DNA of 64,000 nt from Mesorhizobium sp. 65-26 (GCA_001899205.1 MKVL01000005.1:287084-351083), one strand, 5' to 3'. Positions 27,756 to 37,473 are shown, numbered from the stretch's first letter. The notes: generated by a model from the sequence alone, not told the origin. A program made the numbers and translations.

Positions 27756-28400
27756 GTGACCTGTAGAAGGATATTCGTGGTCGACGATCATCCGATCGTC
27801 CTGTCCGGCGTTGGGGCAATGATCGACGGACAGGCGGACCTGACAATTGTGGGCCTTGCGGCCAACGCGGAGGAGGCGCTCGACGGCGTCGCGCGGGTGA
27901 GACCCGACGTTGCCGTCGTGGACATCTCGCTGCCCGGCATCAGCGGGCTGATGCTCATAGAGCGTCTGGTGGAGAGGTTCGAAGACCTCAAATGCATCGC
28001 GCTGACCGCGCATGAGGATCCAGGCTGCCTGCGCCTGGCACTCGCCGCGGGGGCACGAGGCTTCGTCGTCAAGCGCTCGACCGCGATGGATCTGCTGCAG
28101 GCCATCCGATGTGTGCTGGCCGGGGGCAACTACGTCGACCCCGCGCTTGCAGCGCGCATCCTGAGTCCGCGCAACAGCATACAGTGCGATCCGGGCAATC
28201 TGAGCGAGCGGGAACGCTCGGTGATCCAGCTCGTCGCCCTCGGTTACAGCAACAAGGAAATATCCTCGCGGCTCAACCTCAGCATAAAGACCATCGAAAC
28301 CTACAGGACCAGGGCAACCGACAAGCTCGAACTCCACTCTCGCGCGGCCATCGTGCGGTTCGCGCAGTCCAATGGCTGGCTGGCCGAATTGCAACTGTAA
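27756..28400 (+). CDS. NarL/FixJ-type response regulator
   Basis: This 214-residue regulator has a receiver domain (Asp10, Asp11, the phosphorylated Asp56 in VVDISLPG, and Lys106) and a LuxR-type helix-turn-helix near residues 148-205 (LSERERSVIQLVALGYSNKE, then LNLSIKTIETYRTRATDKL). I place the start at GTG 27756, which is 6 bases after GGAGG (27745-27749); the ATG inside that site runs into a stop within eight codons. It pairs naturally with the HisKA_3 kinase upstream. The target promoters are not known; the divergent Asn-Gly repeat genes are the nearest candidates. The 239-base gap before it holds short hairpins and no gene. Confidence 0.9.
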   Translation: MTCRRIFVVDDHPIVLSGVGAMIDGQADLTIVGLAANAEEALDGVARVRPDVAVVDISLPGISGLMLIERLVERFEDLKCIALTAHEDPGCLRLALAAGARGFVVKRSTAMDLLQAIRCVLAGGNYVDPALAARILSPRNSIQCDPGNLSERERSVIQLVALGYSNKEISSRLNLSIKTIETYRTRATDKLELHSRAAIVRFAQSNGWLAELQL

Positions 28401-28414
28401 TCGCGCAACACCGG

Positions 28415-28433
28415 CCGGCCGCAGGGCGGCCGG
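28415..28433. terminator. Hairpin between the response regulator and the LOG-type gene
   Basis: A perfect 8-bp GC stem (28415-28422 with 28426-28433) with an AGG loop fills the short gap between two convergent genes. Confidence 0.6.
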
Positions 28434-29288
28434 TCAGAGATCGTAGAAACGCCGGATGATGTCCCATGCCTCATCGGCGGTGTCGACGAAGTCGATGATA
28501 TCCTGGTCGCCGGGGCTGATCGTGCCCTGCTCGGCCAGGAAATCGAGATCGATCGCGCGCTTCCAGAAGGCCTTGCCGAACAGGATCACCGGCACGCGCT
28601 CCATGCGTCCGGTCTGGATCAGGGTCAGCGTCTCGAAGAATTCGTCCATCGTGCCGAAGCCACCGGGGAACACCGCGACCGCCTTGGCGCGCATGACGAA
28701 ATGCATCTTGCGGATGGCGAAGTAGTGGAAGTTGAAGCACAGTTCCGGCGTCACATAGGGATTGGGCGCCTGTTCGTGCGGCAGCACGATGTTGAGGCCG
28801 ATCGACGGGGCGCCGACATCGTCGGCGCCGCGATTCCCGGCCTCCATGACGCCGGGGCCGCCGCCCGTCACGACGACGAATTCACGGTAGTAGGAGGCGG
28901 CTGACTGCTGCGAGCAGAGGCGGGCGAACTTGCGCGCTTCCTCGTAGTATTTGCTGTTCAGCTCGAGATTCTTCTTCTGCGTCTCGTTCTTGGCCGCCCA
29001 GGCCTCGCCGCCCGGTTCAGGCAGCCGGGCGCCACCGAACAGGATGACCGTCGAGCGGATGCCGCGCTCGGCCAGGATCATCTCCGGCTTCAGCAATTCG
29101 AGCTGCAGCCGCACGGGGCGCAGTTCACGCCGGGTCATGAAGTCCGGGTCGTCCCAAGCCAGCCTGTAGGTGTCGGCCCGCGTCTGCGGCGTGTCCGGCA
29201 CGCTCCTCGCCCGCTCCAGATCCTCGTCCGAGTGCGGCAGGGGCGTCCACCCTGCCTTTTCCATGGGATTCATGTTCGACTGATCCAT
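28434..29288 (-). CDS. LOG family protein (lysine decarboxylase-like fold)
   Basis: This 284-residue protein has the LOG signature PGGFGTMDEFFETL and a GGGPGVMEAGNRGA motif, the nucleotide-binding and active-site elements of the cytokinin riboside 5'-monophosphate phosphoribohydrolase family. Compared with the short LOG enzymes (about 190 residues) it carries an N-terminal extension of about 90 residues and so belongs to the longer, less studied subgroup. The likely reaction is hydrolysis of a nucleoside monophosphate to base and ribose phosphate. I place the start at the ATG at 29288, with nearby alternatives. It is divergent from dapD. Confidence 0.83.
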   Translation of the reverse strand: MDQSNMNPMEKAGWTPLPHSDEDLERARSVPDTPQTRADTYRLAWDDPDFMTRRELRPVRLQLELLKPEMILAERGIRSTVILFGGARLPEPGGEAWAAKNETQKKNLELNSKYYEEARKFARLCSQQSAASYYREFVVVTGGGPGVMEAGNRGADDVGAPSIGLNIVLPHEQAPNPYVTPELCFNFHYFAIRKMHFVMRAKAVAVFPGGFGTMDEFFETLTLIQTGRMERVPVILFGKAFWKRAIDLDFLAEQGTISPGDQDIIDFVDTADEAWDIIRRFYDL

Positions 29289-29423
29289 TCCATATTCTCT
29301 TAGTTGCGCCGTCCCATGGCGCACCCCGCGATTGACCCTCACCATTGCTTCACATAGGGTCCGCGCGACTTTGGAAACAGGTTAAGGCGTTCGCCCTTAA
29401 CAGCTTGGTAATGGAGCGAAATC

Positions 29424-30278
29424 ATGTCGAAGCCCGATCTTGCGAGCCTCGAAAAGACCATCGAGAAGGCCTTCGACGAACGCGAGACGATTTCGACGGC
29501 CACGCGCGGCGAGACCCGCGAGGCGATCAACGCGGCGCTCGACCTGCTCGACCGCGGCACCGCCCGCGTCGCCGAACGCCAGGCGGACGGCAAGTGGCAC
29601 GTCAACCAGTGGCTCAAGAAGGCGGTGCTGCTGTCCTTCCGGCTGAACCCGATGGAAATCATCAAGGGCGGCCCCGGCCAGTCCGTGTGGTGGGACAAGG
29701 TGCCGTCGAAGTTCGATGGCTGGGGCGCGGTCGATTTCGAGAATGCCGGCTTTCGCGCCGTGCCGTCCTGCGTGGTGCGCCGCTCGGCCTATGTGGCGCC
29801 CGGCGCCGTGCTGATGCCGTCCTTCGTCAATGTCGGCGCCTATGTCGATTCGGGCACGATGGTCGACACCTGGGCCTCGGTCGGCTCCTGCGCGCAGATC
29901 GGCAAGAATGTCCATCTCTCCGGCGGCGTCGGCATCGGCGGCGTGCTGGAGCCGATGCAGGCCGGCCCCACCATCATCGAGGACAACTGCTTCATCGGCG
30001 CCCGCTCCGAGGTGGTCGAGGGCTGCATCGTGCGCGAAGGCTCCGTACTGGGCATGGGCGTCTTCATCGGCCAGTCGACCAAGATCGTCGACCGGGCCAC
30101 GGGCGAAGTGTTCTACGGCGAAGTGCCGGCCAACTCCGTCGTCGTTGCCGGCTCGCTGCCGGGCAAGCCGCTGCCGAACGGCGAACCGGGACCCAGCCTC
30201 TACTGCGCCGTGATCGTCAAGCGCGTCGACGCCAAGACCCGCTCGAAGACCTCGATCAACGAATTGCTGCGCGATTGA
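29424..30278 (+). CDS. dapD: Tetrahydrodipicolinate N-succinyltransferase
   Basis: This 284-residue enzyme adds succinyl to tetrahydrodipicolinate in lysine and peptidoglycan precursor synthesis. After a helical N-terminal part (residues 1-100) it has a left-handed beta-helix of hexapeptide repeats ([19 protein letters not shown], then [18 protein letters not shown]). The length and the [12 protein letters not shown] ending match alphaproteobacterial DapD. The dapE gene of the same pathway lies 2.4 kb downstream, separated by two membrane-protein genes and a ketopantoate reductase gene. Confidence 0.96.
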   Translation: MSKPDLASLEKTIEKAFDERETISTATRGETREAINAALDLLDRGTARVAERQADGKWHVNQWLKKAVLLSFRLNPMEIIKGGPGQSVWWDKVPSKFDGWGAVDFENAGFRAVPSCVVRRSAYVAPGAVLMPSFVNVGAYVDSGTMVDTWASVGSCAQIGKNVHLSGGVGIGGVLEPMQAGPTIIEDNCFIGARSEVVEGCIVREGSVLGMGVFIGQSTKIVDRATGEVFYGEVPANSVVVAGSLPGKPLPNGEPGPSLYCAVIVKRVDAKTRSKTSINELLRD

Positions 30279-30352
30279 TCTTTGCCGGGAGCGCACCCAT
30301 CTTCCGGCGGCGCGTCGATGCGTCACGCTTGGTCACCCGCCGGGAGGATGAG

Positions 30353-30406
30353 ATGAAGAGGTACGATCTGCGACGAGACCAGAACGGACCTGACCCGCTT
30401 GCCTGA
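30353..30406 (+). CDS. Possible 17-codon leader peptide before the DUF805 gene
   Basis: An ATG with a good GGAGG site (30343-30347) opens a 17-codon frame (MKRYDLRR start, DPLA end) whose TGA overlaps the TTG that begins the next gene. The next frame has no ribosome site of its own, so this leader may deliver ribosomes by coupling. It could also be a chance frame. Confidence 0.4.
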   Translation: MKRYDLRRDQNGPDPLA

Positions 30407-30776
30407 CAGACCGGATTTCACCTGGCTTTTCTTCCGAACCTCGGGACGAACCGGCCGCGCCGCCTACTTCCTGGGCAGCATGCTGGTAACCGTCATCCAG
30501 GCATTTCCGCTCTATCGTTTCACGCTGGTGTTCGAGGGAACGCCCGAGAGCGATATGTGGCTCGCCGCCTTCTACACGGTGGTGGTGGCCACGCTGTGGC
30601 CGACCATCGCGCTCGCCGTCAAACGCCTGCACGATCTCGACAAGCCCGGCCTTCTGGTGGTGGCGATGTTCGTGCCCATCGTCCAGATCATCGCCTTCCT
30701 GCTGCTTTGCGTCGTCCCCGGAAAAGCCGGGCCCAACCGCTACGGCAGGCAGGCTGACGCGCCAGCCGATTCATGA
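30399..30776 (+). CDS. DUF805 family small membrane protein
   Basis: This 125-residue protein has the DUF805 pattern: WLFFRTSGRTGRAAYFLG at the start, three to four hydrophobic helices, the conserved AVKRLHDLDKPG loop (near residues 72-83) and a GPNRYG ending. The role of the family is not established. The only plausible start is TTG 30399, since a stop lies upstream in frame. Its stop is followed two bases later by the next gene's ATG (TGAGATG), so the two are co-translated. Confidence 0.75.
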   Translation: MPDRPDFTWLFFRTSGRTGRAAYFLGSMLVTVIQAFPLYRFTLVFEGTPESDMWLAAFYTVVVATLWPTIALAVKRLHDLDKPGLLVVAMFVPIVQIIAFLLLCVVPGKAGPNRYGRQADAPADS

Positions 30777-30777
30777 G

Positions 30778-31491
30778 ATGAATCGGGTCATGCGCTACCG
30801 AACGCTTGACCCGAAACTGATCATCGAGACCGCCGAGCGGCTGGAAAGCCGTATCGGCGAACGCTTTCCCGACGCCGGCCTGCGCAACGTGGCGCGCGAG
30901 TTGGTCTCGCTGTCACGCGATCTCGCCGAGGCCGCCAGGAAGCTGGAAGCGCCGATCTGGTGGCTGCGCGGCGCCATCGCCGCCGCCTTCGCGGCCGGCG
31001 TGCTGATGTTCCTGTTCGTCGGCACCATCCTGCCGCTCGACCGCATCTCCGGCGCCGACGACGCGGTGCAATCCGTGCAAGGCATCGAGGCTTCGCTCAA
31101 CACCGTCATCCTCGCCGTGCTCGGCTTCCTGGCGCTGATCCGCACCGAGGAGCGCATCAAGCGCAAGCGCGTGTTCCGGGAGTTGCACGGCCTGCGCTCG
31201 CTGATCCATGTCATCGACATGCATCAGCTGACCAAGGATCCGCCCGCCATGTCGAGTGATTTCCCGCCGACCGCGCAGGGGTCATCCCGGCTCACCGACG
31301 CCGCCGATCTCGCACGCTATCTCGACTACTGCTCCGAGATGCTGTCGATCACCGGCAAGGTCGCTGCGCTGTTCGCGCAGTCGGTCAATGACGACGTGGT
31401 CATCGACGGCGTCAACGACATCGAGAACCTCAGCACCAATTTGGCGCGCAAGATCTGGCAGAAGATCACGCTGATCCAGGGCCGGTACTGA
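30778..31491 (+). CDS. Two-helix membrane protein of unknown function
   Basis: This 237-residue protein is not one I recognise. It has a helical N-terminal segment (LIIETAERLESRIGERF, then LVSLSRDLAEAARKLE), two membrane helices (about residues 63-85 and 103-120) and a long soluble C-terminal region that includes FPPTAQGSSRLTDAADLARY, VAALFAQSVNDDVVIDGVND and ending IWQKITLIQGRY. Both ends are likely cytoplasmic, with the short loop between the helices outside. It is coupled to the DUF805 gene upstream. Confidence 0.7.
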   Translation: MNRVMRYRTLDPKLIIETAERLESRIGERFPDAGLRNVARELVSLSRDLAEAARKLEAPIWWLRGAIAAAFAAGVLMFLFVGTILPLDRISGADDAVQSVQGIEASLNTVILAVLGFLALIRTEERIKRKRVFRELHGLRSLIHVIDMHQLTKDPPAMSSDFPPTAQGSSRLTDAADLARYLDYCSEMLSITGKVAALFAQSVNDDVVIDGVNDIENLSTNLARKIWQKITLIQGRY

Positions 31492-31519
31492 GTCTCCGTC
31501 CGAATAGCGTTGCGACTTC

Positions 31520-32551
31520 TCAGCCGGCGCCCCGCGCCATGATCGCGTCCGGTGAAAGACCGGGCGGCCCCTTCCCCACCTGTTCGGCCTCGCGCACAAG
31601 GTCCGTCACGCGCCGGGTGACGGGCGCCGGCGCGCCGGTCCTTTCCGACAGGCCGAGGATCGCGCCCTGCAATTCGTTGATCTCGGTCGGCCGGCGGCGC
31701 TCGAGATCGTCCCACATGGAGGATCGCGCCTCCGGATCGATCGCCAGCATGCGCCGCGCCAGCCGCCGGAACACCCAGTCGGGCAACCTCAGCAGATGCG
31801 GCAGCAGGGCCGGGCGCAGACCGGCTATGCGCGCCGGGCGAATGTTCGCGGCCTTCATCGCGACCAGCGCCTCGTCGACCTGGGCGGCCAGGATCAGGCG
31901 CCAGCGCCGGTCGGCAAGCTCGATGGCGAGCGGCAGGCCGGAAAGCGCAACCAACGCGTTGTTGAGGTTCATCAGCAGCTTGCCCCAAAGCACCGCGGCC
32001 ATGTCGGCATGGGTCTCGACCTGAAACCCCTCGACGCCAAGCAGGCCCGTCAGGCCGGCCACGCCGTCCTCGATCGCCACCTTGCCTTCACTGGCGCGAT
32101 GGACCCGCAGCGGCCGTTCACCTTCGCGTGACTGAACCACGTTGAACGGCACCATCCCCGCAAGCACCCGGTGTCCCGGCAGGGCCTGCCGCAATTTGTC
32201 GGCATTGCCGACACCGTTCTGCAGGCTGACCACCACGGCGTGCTCCGGCGCATGGGCGGCGATCAGCCCCGCCATCCCGACCGTGGCGCCGCTCTTGACC
32301 GTGACCAGGATGACGTCGGCGCTCGAAAGCGCAGCAACGGGATCGGCCGTCGCGCTCAGTGCGTCGGGCCGCACCTGCCGGTCGCGCGCTTCGAGATCAC
32401 TTACGCGCAGACTGCCCTGGCAAATTGCCTCGACGAGGCGCGGGCGCGCCAGCAGGGTCACCCGACGGCCGGCCAGCGCCAGGCAGCCACCGGCGTAGCA
32501 GCCGATGCTTCCCGCTCCGGCGACGACGATCCTGCTTTCCTGACCGTGCAT
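31520..32551 (-). CDS. 2-dehydropantoate 2-reductase family protein
   Basis: This 343-residue enzyme has the NADP-binding GAGSIGCYAGGCLA loop near residues 11-24, the SLQNGVGNADKL segment with the conserved Asn (near 110), and the KLLMNLNNALVAL helix whose Lys is catalytic in ketopantoate reductase. GAILGLSERTGAPAPV follows toward the end. It may act in pantothenate (coenzyme A) synthesis, but paralogues of PanE with other 2-oxoacid substrates are common, so no symbol is given. The gene converges on the two-helix membrane protein gene and is divergent from dapE. Confidence 0.85.
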   Translation of the reverse strand: MHGQESRIVVAGAGSIGCYAGGCLALAGRRVTLLARPRLVEAICQGSLRVSDLEARDRQVRPDALSATADPVAALSSADVILVTVKSGATVGMAGLIAAHAPEHAVVVSLQNGVGNADKLRQALPGHRVLAGMVPFNVVQSREGERPLRVHRASEGKVAIEDGVAGLTGLLGVEGFQVETHADMAAVLWGKLLMNLNNALVALSGLPLAIELADRRWRLILAAQVDEALVAMKAANIRPARIAGLRPALLPHLLRLPDWVFRRLARRMLAIDPEARSSMWDDLERRRPTEINELQGAILGLSERTGAPAPVTRRVTDLVREAEQVGKGPPGLSPDAIMARGAG

Positions 32552-32662
32552 CCGCGTCCCTCCGGCGGCGACTATACGTCATGAGAACCATAATGTCGGC
32601 GCCATGCCTGGCCCTTATGTCTGCCCGTGACAGGTCCGACGCTTTCGACTATCGATTCCGCC

Positions 32663-33856
32663 ATGACCCTGCCGACGGATCCCGCCGAAAACCTTGCCTC
32701 GCTGATCCGCTGCGCCTCCGTGACGCCAGCCGAGGGCGGCGCGCTGAGCGCCCTTGAAACCATGCTGAAACCGCTCGGCTTTTCCGTCGAGCGACCGGTG
32801 TTCTCGGAAGACGGCACACCCGACATCGAGAACCTCTACGCGCGCCGCTCCGGCAACGGGCCGCACCTGATGTTCGCCGGCCACACCGACGTCGTGCCGG
32901 TGGGCGACGAGGCGGCATGGACGCATCCGCCCTTCGCCGCCGAAATCGCCCATGGCGAGATGTATGGCCGGGGCGCCGTCGACATGAAGGGCGGCATCGC
33001 CTGCTTCATCGCGGCGCTGGCGCGCCACGTCGAGGCGTCCGGCGGCCCCAAGGGGTCGGTATCGCTGCTGATCACCGGCGACGAGGAAGGGCCGGCCATC
33101 AACGGCACGACGAAGCTGCTGGACTGGGCGGCGGCCAAGGGCGAGAAATGGGATGCCGCCATCGTTGGCGAGCCGACCAATCCGGACGCGCTCGGCGACA
33201 TGATCAAGATCGGCCGGCGTGGCTCGATGTCGGGCAGCATCACGGTCAACGGCCGCCAGGGCCACGCCGCCTATCCGCACCTGGCGGACAATCCGGTGCG
33301 CGGGCTGATGGCGCTGGTGGATGCCCTGCTGCATCCCGTCTTCGACAAGGGTACCAGGGATTTCCAGCCGACCAATCTGGAGGTGACCTCCATCGACGTC
33401 GGCAATCCGGCGACCAACGTCATCCCCGCCAAGGCGACCGCCATTTTCAACATCCGCTTCAACGATACCTGGGACGCCGAGACCGTACAGACCGAGATCC
33501 ACAACCGCATCGATGTCGCGGCGGGCCGCAGGAAATACCGGCCGGGGAAGAAGACGCCGGTCGACTACGACCTCGTCTGGCGCGACCGGCCAAGCCACGT
33601 CTTTCTCACCCGCGACGACAAACTGATCGAAACGCTGAGCGGCTCGGTCGCGGCGGTGACCGGAAAGACGCCGGCGCTCTCGACCTCCGGCGGCACGTCC
33701 GACGCGCGCTTTATCAAGGACCATTGCCCCGTGGTCGAGTTCGGCCTGGTCGGCAAGACCATGCACATGGTGGACGAGCGCGTCGCGCTTTCCGACCTGG
33801 AGATGCTGACGCGTATCTACCAGCGCTTCATCGAAGACTGGTTCGGGCAGGATTGA
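32663..33856 (+). CDS. dapE: Succinyl-diaminopimelate desuccinylase
   Basis: This 397-residue zinc peptidase-fold enzyme releases succinate from N-succinyl-LL-diaminopimelate. Metal-site motifs are [13 protein letters not shown] (His and Asp near 72-74), [11 protein letters not shown] (Asp near 105), [12 protein letters not shown] (the Glu pair near 139-140) and, near the C-terminus, [13 protein letters not shown] with the last His. The ATG at 32663 gives the usual length and the [11 protein letters not shown] start of the family; a GTG 36 bases upstream is in frame but would add residues not typical of DapE. Confidence 0.95.
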   Translation: MTLPTDPAENLASLIRCASVTPAEGGALSALETMLKPLGFSVERPVFSEDGTPDIENLYARRSGNGPHLMFAGHTDVVPVGDEAAWTHPPFAAEIAHGEMYGRGAVDMKGGIACFIAALARHVEASGGPKGSVSLLITGDEEGPAINGTTKLLDWAAAKGEKWDAAIVGEPTNPDALGDMIKIGRRGSMSGSITVNGRQGHAAYPHLADNPVRGLMALVDALLHPVFDKGTRDFQPTNLEVTSIDVGNPATNVIPAKATAIFNIRFNDTWDAETVQTEIHNRIDVAAGRRKYRPGKKTPVDYDLVWRDRPSHVFLTRDDKLIETLSGSVAAVTGKTPALSTSGGTSDARFIKDHCPVVEFGLVGKTMHMVDERVALSDLEMLTRIYQRFIEDWFGQD

Positions 33857-33861
33857 GCCGC

Positions 33862-34461
33862 ATGCTCTCGGCGGACGAGACCCACGCTTCGCTGCTCGGC
33901 GCCTGGCGGCTCATGCTCGGCAAGAACGACGGGCTGCGGATGCTCGACCTGTCGGCCGACGGCTTCTGGGATTCCTTCTTCGCCATCGTCGTCGCGGCTC
34001 CGGCGCTGATCGTCGGCTGGGTCGGCATCGCCAACCAGATCGGCGACCCAGAGGCCTTCGCCGGCCGGTTCGGCATGGTGATCAGCCTGGCCGCGGCCGA
34101 GATCGGCGCGTGGGTCGTGCCGCTGGCGGGCCTGGCTCTGATCGCGCCCCGTATCGGCATCGGAGGACGCTTCGTTCCCTTCGCGGTGGCCTATAACTGG
34201 GCGATGGCGATCGCGGCCTGGATATCGCTGCCCGCGGCACTGCTCACGCTCTTCCTGCCGTTCACCGACCAGATGGTGGTGCTGGTCGCGCTCGTGCTGT
34301 TCCTCTTGTCGGAAGTGCTGATCTGGCGGCTCACCAACGCCTCCATCGGCCGCGGCGCGGCGATCGCCACCGCCGTCTTCACCGGCATGCTGATCGGCTC
34401 GCAGGCGGTCAGCTTCGGGCTTCAGGTGCTGCTCGGCATTTCGATGCCTGACATGCCCTGA
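33862..34461 (+). CDS. Multi-helix membrane protein of unknown function
   Basis: This 199-residue protein follows dapE after only 5 bases and is probably co-transcribed. It has about five hydrophobic helices (around residues 38-60, 70-95, 105-130, 135-152 and 170-190) and an acidic, soluble start (ADETHASLLGAWRLMLGKND). I do not recognise the family. Its position in the dap/tRNA-modification neighbourhood gives no functional clue beyond shared transcription. Confidence 0.72.
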   Translation: MLSADETHASLLGAWRLMLGKNDGLRMLDLSADGFWDSFFAIVVAAPALIVGWVGIANQIGDPEAFAGRFGMVISLAAAEIGAWVVPLAGLALIAPRIGIGGRFVPFAVAYNWAMAIAAWISLPAALLTLFLPFTDQMVVLVALVLFLLSEVLIWRLTNASIGRGAAIATAVFTGMLIGSQAVSFGLQVLLGISMPDMP

Positions 34462-34477
34462 CCATTATCGAACTACA

Positions 34478-34584
34478 CTAGAGCGGTTCCGGTTGAAACG
34501 GAATCGTCAGAACCGCTCTATCTATTTGTTTTTGCCGCATTTATGCGACGCCAAATGTTTCCATTTGGCTACAAAATGCTCTAG
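34478..34584. repeat. Dispersed palindromic repeat, copy 1, supplying the truA stop codon
   Basis: About 107 bases bounded by CTAGAGC and GCTCTAG contain three hairpins: a long one (AGAGCGGTTC with GAACCGCTCT, about 34480-34519), a middle one (CGCAT with ATGCG) and a third (CCAAATG with CATTTGG). A related copy lies at 63878-63970. The right end, CTAG, provides the TAG stop of the minus-strand truA gene. Confidence 0.8.
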
Positions 34585-35330
34585 CCGGGATAGTCGACCT
34601 TGACCAGGAACAGGCCGTCCGGCGGCGCTACCTGGCCGCAGGCGGAGCGGTCGCGCGCCGCGAGCGCTTCGCTCAGGTCGGCGACGGTCCAGCCGCCTTC
34701 GCCGACGCGCTTGAGCGAGCCGACCATCGAACGCACCTGATTGTGCAGGAAGGAGCGCGCCGAGGCCTTCACCTCGATCAGGTCATCGCAACGCGTCACG
34801 TCGAGGCGGTCGAGCGTCCGCACCGGGCTTTCGGCCTGGCATTGGGTCGAGCGGAAGGTGGTGAAATCGTGCCGCCCCAGCAGCACTTTCGCGGCCTCGT
34901 GCATGGCGTCGGCGTCGAGGCGCTTGGGCACCCACCAAACCTGGCCCTTTTGCAGGGCGGCAGGCCCGCGACGGTTGAGGATGCGATAGACATAGTGGCG
35001 GGCCGTGGCCGAGAAGCGCGCGTCGAACCCATCGTCGACGGCGGTTGCCTGGACGATGGCGATGCGCGCGCCTGCGGCCTGCAGATGGGCGTTGACGGCG
35101 TCGCGCACCGTATCCTCCCGCCACGCCTTGGCGAGATCGATATGCGCGACCTGGCCGGTGGCGTGGACGCCGGCATCGGTGCGGCCGGCGCCGCGCAGCG
35201 TGATCGTCTCGCCGCAGAACTGGCCGATGGCCTGCTCTATCGCCTCCTGCACGGAAAGATGGCCGGCCTGGCGCTGCCAGCCGGCATAGGGGCCGCCGTC
35301 ATATTCGATGTCGAGGCGAAAGCGCGGCAT
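34581..35330 (-). CDS. truA: tRNA pseudouridine(38-40) synthase
   Basis: This 249-residue enzyme isomerises uridines in the anticodon arm of many tRNAs. It begins with [17 protein letters not shown], the RNA-binding start of TruA, and has the catalytic Asp in [14 protein letters not shown] (near residue 52-54). The FHNQVR-type segment reads [12 protein letters not shown] near residue 195. Its stop codon TAG is formed by the end of the dispersed palindromic repeat. It is the last of the def-fmt-GNAT-truA run on this strand. Confidence 0.95.
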   Translation of the reverse strand: MPRFRLDIEYDGGPYAGWQRQAGHLSVQEAIEQAIGQFCGETITLRGAGRTDAGVHATGQVAHIDLAKAWREDTVRDAVNAHLQAAGARIAIVQATAVDDGFDARFSATARHYVYRILNRRGPAALQKGQVWWVPKRLDADAMHEAAKVLLGRHDFTTFRSTQCQAESPVRTLDRLDVTRCDDLIEVKASARSFLHNQVRSMVGSLKRVGEGGWTVADLSEALAARDRSACGQVAPPDGLFLVKVDYPG

Positions 35331-35479
35331 CTCAGTGCATGGCGCCGAAGCGAGGGAACCGACTTTCGAAGGACATCGTGCTTCATCCCTTTGATTGAAA
35401 GTCGTTACTCACGAACGAGACTTCCGGGAACCGTTCGCCGTTCCCCGGCCGGGACTGGGGAACGGTTCCGGAGCATGGC

Positions 35480-35986
35480 CTAGGCCGCGAGCGCCGTGAA
35501 GGCGTCGGCGTAGACCAGCTTGCCGGTCGCGGGCGCGTCGCCCCAGGCCAGGGCCTGCAGGGCGTCGCCCTGATATTCGCTTTCGAACCGTTCGGCGCGG
35601 CCATGGCTGTAGCCGAAGCGACCGTAATAGTCCGGATCGCCCAGCACCACGGCCAGCGTCTCGCCGGCATCCTTCAGCCGGATGTGCGCCTCACGGATCA
35701 GCGCGCCGCCGATGCCCGAGCCGTGGAACGACGGCTCGACAGCCAGGGGCGCCAGCGCCACGGCCGGAAACCTCTTGCCGCCGCTCTGCACGAAAAGCCT
35801 GGAAAACAGGATGTGGCCGACGACCTGGCCGTCCTCTTCCGCCACCAGTTCCGCGACCGCGTCGCCGCCGGTCACCAGCGCATCGACCAGCCCGGCCTCG
35901 GCCCGCTGGCCGAAAGCGTGCTCCTCGACGAGGCGGATCGCCTCGCGGTCCCGCGGCGTCGCCGCGCGAATCGACATCATGCTCAT
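35480..35986 (-). CDS. GNAT family N-acetyltransferase
   Basis: This 168-residue protein has the acetyl-CoA fold of GNAT enzymes: a first helix ([16 protein letters not shown]), strand pair [16 protein letters not shown]-like ([13 protein letters not shown]), the acetyl-CoA loop [13 protein letters not shown] near residues 90-102 (Q/RxxGxG/A form), and [15 protein letters not shown] near 118-132. The latter is typical of the YhbS-like subgroup. The substrate is unknown. It overlaps the fmt stop by 4 bases (ATGA), so it is translated with fmt. Confidence 0.87.
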   Translation of the reverse strand: MSMMSIRAATPRDREAIRLVEEHAFGQRAEAGLVDALVTGGDAVAELVAEEDGQVVGHILFSRLFVQSGGKRFPAVALAPLAVEPSFHGSGIGGALIREAHIRLKDAGETLAVVLGDPDYYGRFGYSHGRAERFESEYQGDALQALAWGDAPATGKLVYADAFTALAA

Positions 35987-36918
35987 GAGAATTTCATTCC
36001 TTCTTCAACCTTGGCCCCGTGCAGGAACACCTGGGCAGCGGCGGGCTTACCGCCCGCTCTTTGGACTTCGACCAGCCGGATCGCGCCTGTTCGGCAAGCG
36101 ACCGTCAACTGGCCATCGATAATTCCTCCCGGTTCGCCGGCGCCGTCGGACAGCGTCGAGCGAAGCAGTTTCAGCCGCTCCGGGCGGCCGGCGATTTCAA
36201 TCTCCGACCATGCGCCGGGGAAAGGCGACAGGCCGCGAATGTGATTGTGGACCTCGTGCGAGGGGCGATTCCAGTCGACATGCGTCTCGGACTTGTCAAT
36301 CTTGCGGGCGTAGGTCACGCCTTCCGCCCGCTGCGCCACGAAGTCGAGGCTGCCTTTGTCCAGCCGCGCCAGCGCTTCCACGATCAGCGCCGCACCAAGG
36401 CCCATGAGCCTGTCGTGCAGCTCGCCAGCCGTCATATCGGGCTCGATGGCGCATTTTTCAACCAGGCCGACCGGCCCGGTGTCGAGACCTTCCTCCATCC
36501 GCATCACCATCATGCCGGTTTCGGCATCGCCGGCCATGATGGCCCGCTGGATCGGCGCGGCGCCCCGCCAGCGCGGCAGGAGCGAGGCATGGCCGTTGAT
36601 GCAGCCGAGCCGCGGTGCCTCCAGAACGGCCTTGGGCAGAAGCAGTCCGTAGGCGACGACAACGGCGATATCCGCGTTCAGCGACGCGAGCGCGGCCTGC
36701 TCGGCCTCACCCTTCAGCGACAGCGGCGTGCGCACCTCGATGCCGAGGCGCTCCGCCTCGCGCTGCACCGGCGACGGCGTCAGTTCCAGGCCGCGCCGGC
36801 CGGCCGCGCGCGGCGGCTGGGTATAGACGGCGGCGAGTTCGTGTCCGGCCTCGGCGATCGCGCGCAGCGCGGGCACGGAGAAATCCGGCGTGCCCATGAA
36901 GATGACGCGAAGGGTCAT
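35983..36918 (-). CDS. fmt: Methionyl-tRNA formyltransferase
   Basis: This 311-residue enzyme formylates initiator Met-tRNA using 10-formyl-tetrahydrofolate. The start [14 protein letters not shown] is the family signature, [20 protein letters not shown] (residues near 105-124) carries the catalytic Asn and His with the SLLPRWRG loop, and the Asp lies in the following DTGPV segment. The C-terminal tRNA-binding domain is complete. It lies 9 bases downstream of def, the usual partner that removes the formyl group. Confidence 0.96.
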   Translation of the reverse strand: MTLRVIFMGTPDFSVPALRAIAEAGHELAAVYTQPPRAAGRRGLELTPSPVQREAERLGIEVRTPLSLKGEAEQAALASLNADIAVVVAYGLLLPKAVLEAPRLGCINGHASLLPRWRGAAPIQRAIMAGDAETGMMVMRMEEGLDTGPVGLVEKCAIEPDMTAGELHDRLMGLGAALIVEALARLDKGSLDFVAQRAEGVTYARKIDKSETHVDWNRPSHEVHNHIRGLSPFPGAWSEIEIAGRPERLKLLRSTLSDGAGEPGGIIDGQLTVACRTGAIRLVEVQRAGGKPAAAQVFLHGAKVEEGMKFS

Positions 36919-36927
36919 CCGACGAGC

Positions 36928-37473
36928 CTAGCCAACCATCCTGCCCGCGGCCTTCGCGCCGGCGGCCCGGTCCTTGGCAAGCTTCTTGAACTTCTTGACG
37001 ACCATATCGCGCTTCAGCTTCGAGATGTGGTCGATGAAGAGCACGCCGTTGAGGTGGTCGATCTCGTGCTGCAGGCAGGTCGCCATCAGGCCCCCGGCCT
37101 CCATCTCCAGCAGCTTGCCGTCGCGGTCGAGATATTTCACGCGGACAGCGGCGGGACGCTCGACCTCGGCGTAATAGTCGGGAATCGACAGGCAGCCTTC
37201 CTCGTAGACCGAGCGCTGGTCCGAGCTTTCGAGGACCTCCGGGTTGATGAAGACATGCGGCGCCGGCGTCTCGCCTTCCTTGGCCAGGTCGATGACCAGC
37301 ATGCGCAGCGGCTCGCCGACCTGGATCGCCGCGAGGCCAATGCCGGGCGCGTCATACATCGTCTCCAGCATGTCGTCGGCGAGTTTCAGCAAGGCACCGT
37401 CGACGCGCTCGACCGGCTTGGAGACCTGGCGCAGGACGGGATCGGGAAGGATGATGAGCGGCTTTATCGGCAT
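36928..37473 (-). CDS. def: Peptide deformylase
   Basis: This 181-residue metalloenzyme removes formyl from nascent proteins. All three motifs are present: [10 protein letters not shown] (near residues 45-54), EEGCLSIPD (metal Cys, near 93-101) and QHEIDHLNG (two His and the Glu, near 135-143). The Lys-rich C-terminal helix ([18 protein letters not shown]) is usual in alphaproteobacteria and may contact the ribosome. First gene of the def-fmt-GNAT-truA run; divergent from rmuC. Confidence 0.96.
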   Translation of the reverse strand: MPIKPLIILPDPVLRQVSKPVERVDGALLKLADDMLETMYDAPGIGLAAIQVGEPLRMLVIDLAKEGETPAPHVFINPEVLESSDQRSVYEEGCLSIPDYYAEVERPAAVRVKYLDRDGKLLEMEAGGLMATCLQHEIDHLNGVLFIDHISKLKRDMVVKKFKKLAKDRAAGAKAAGRMVG

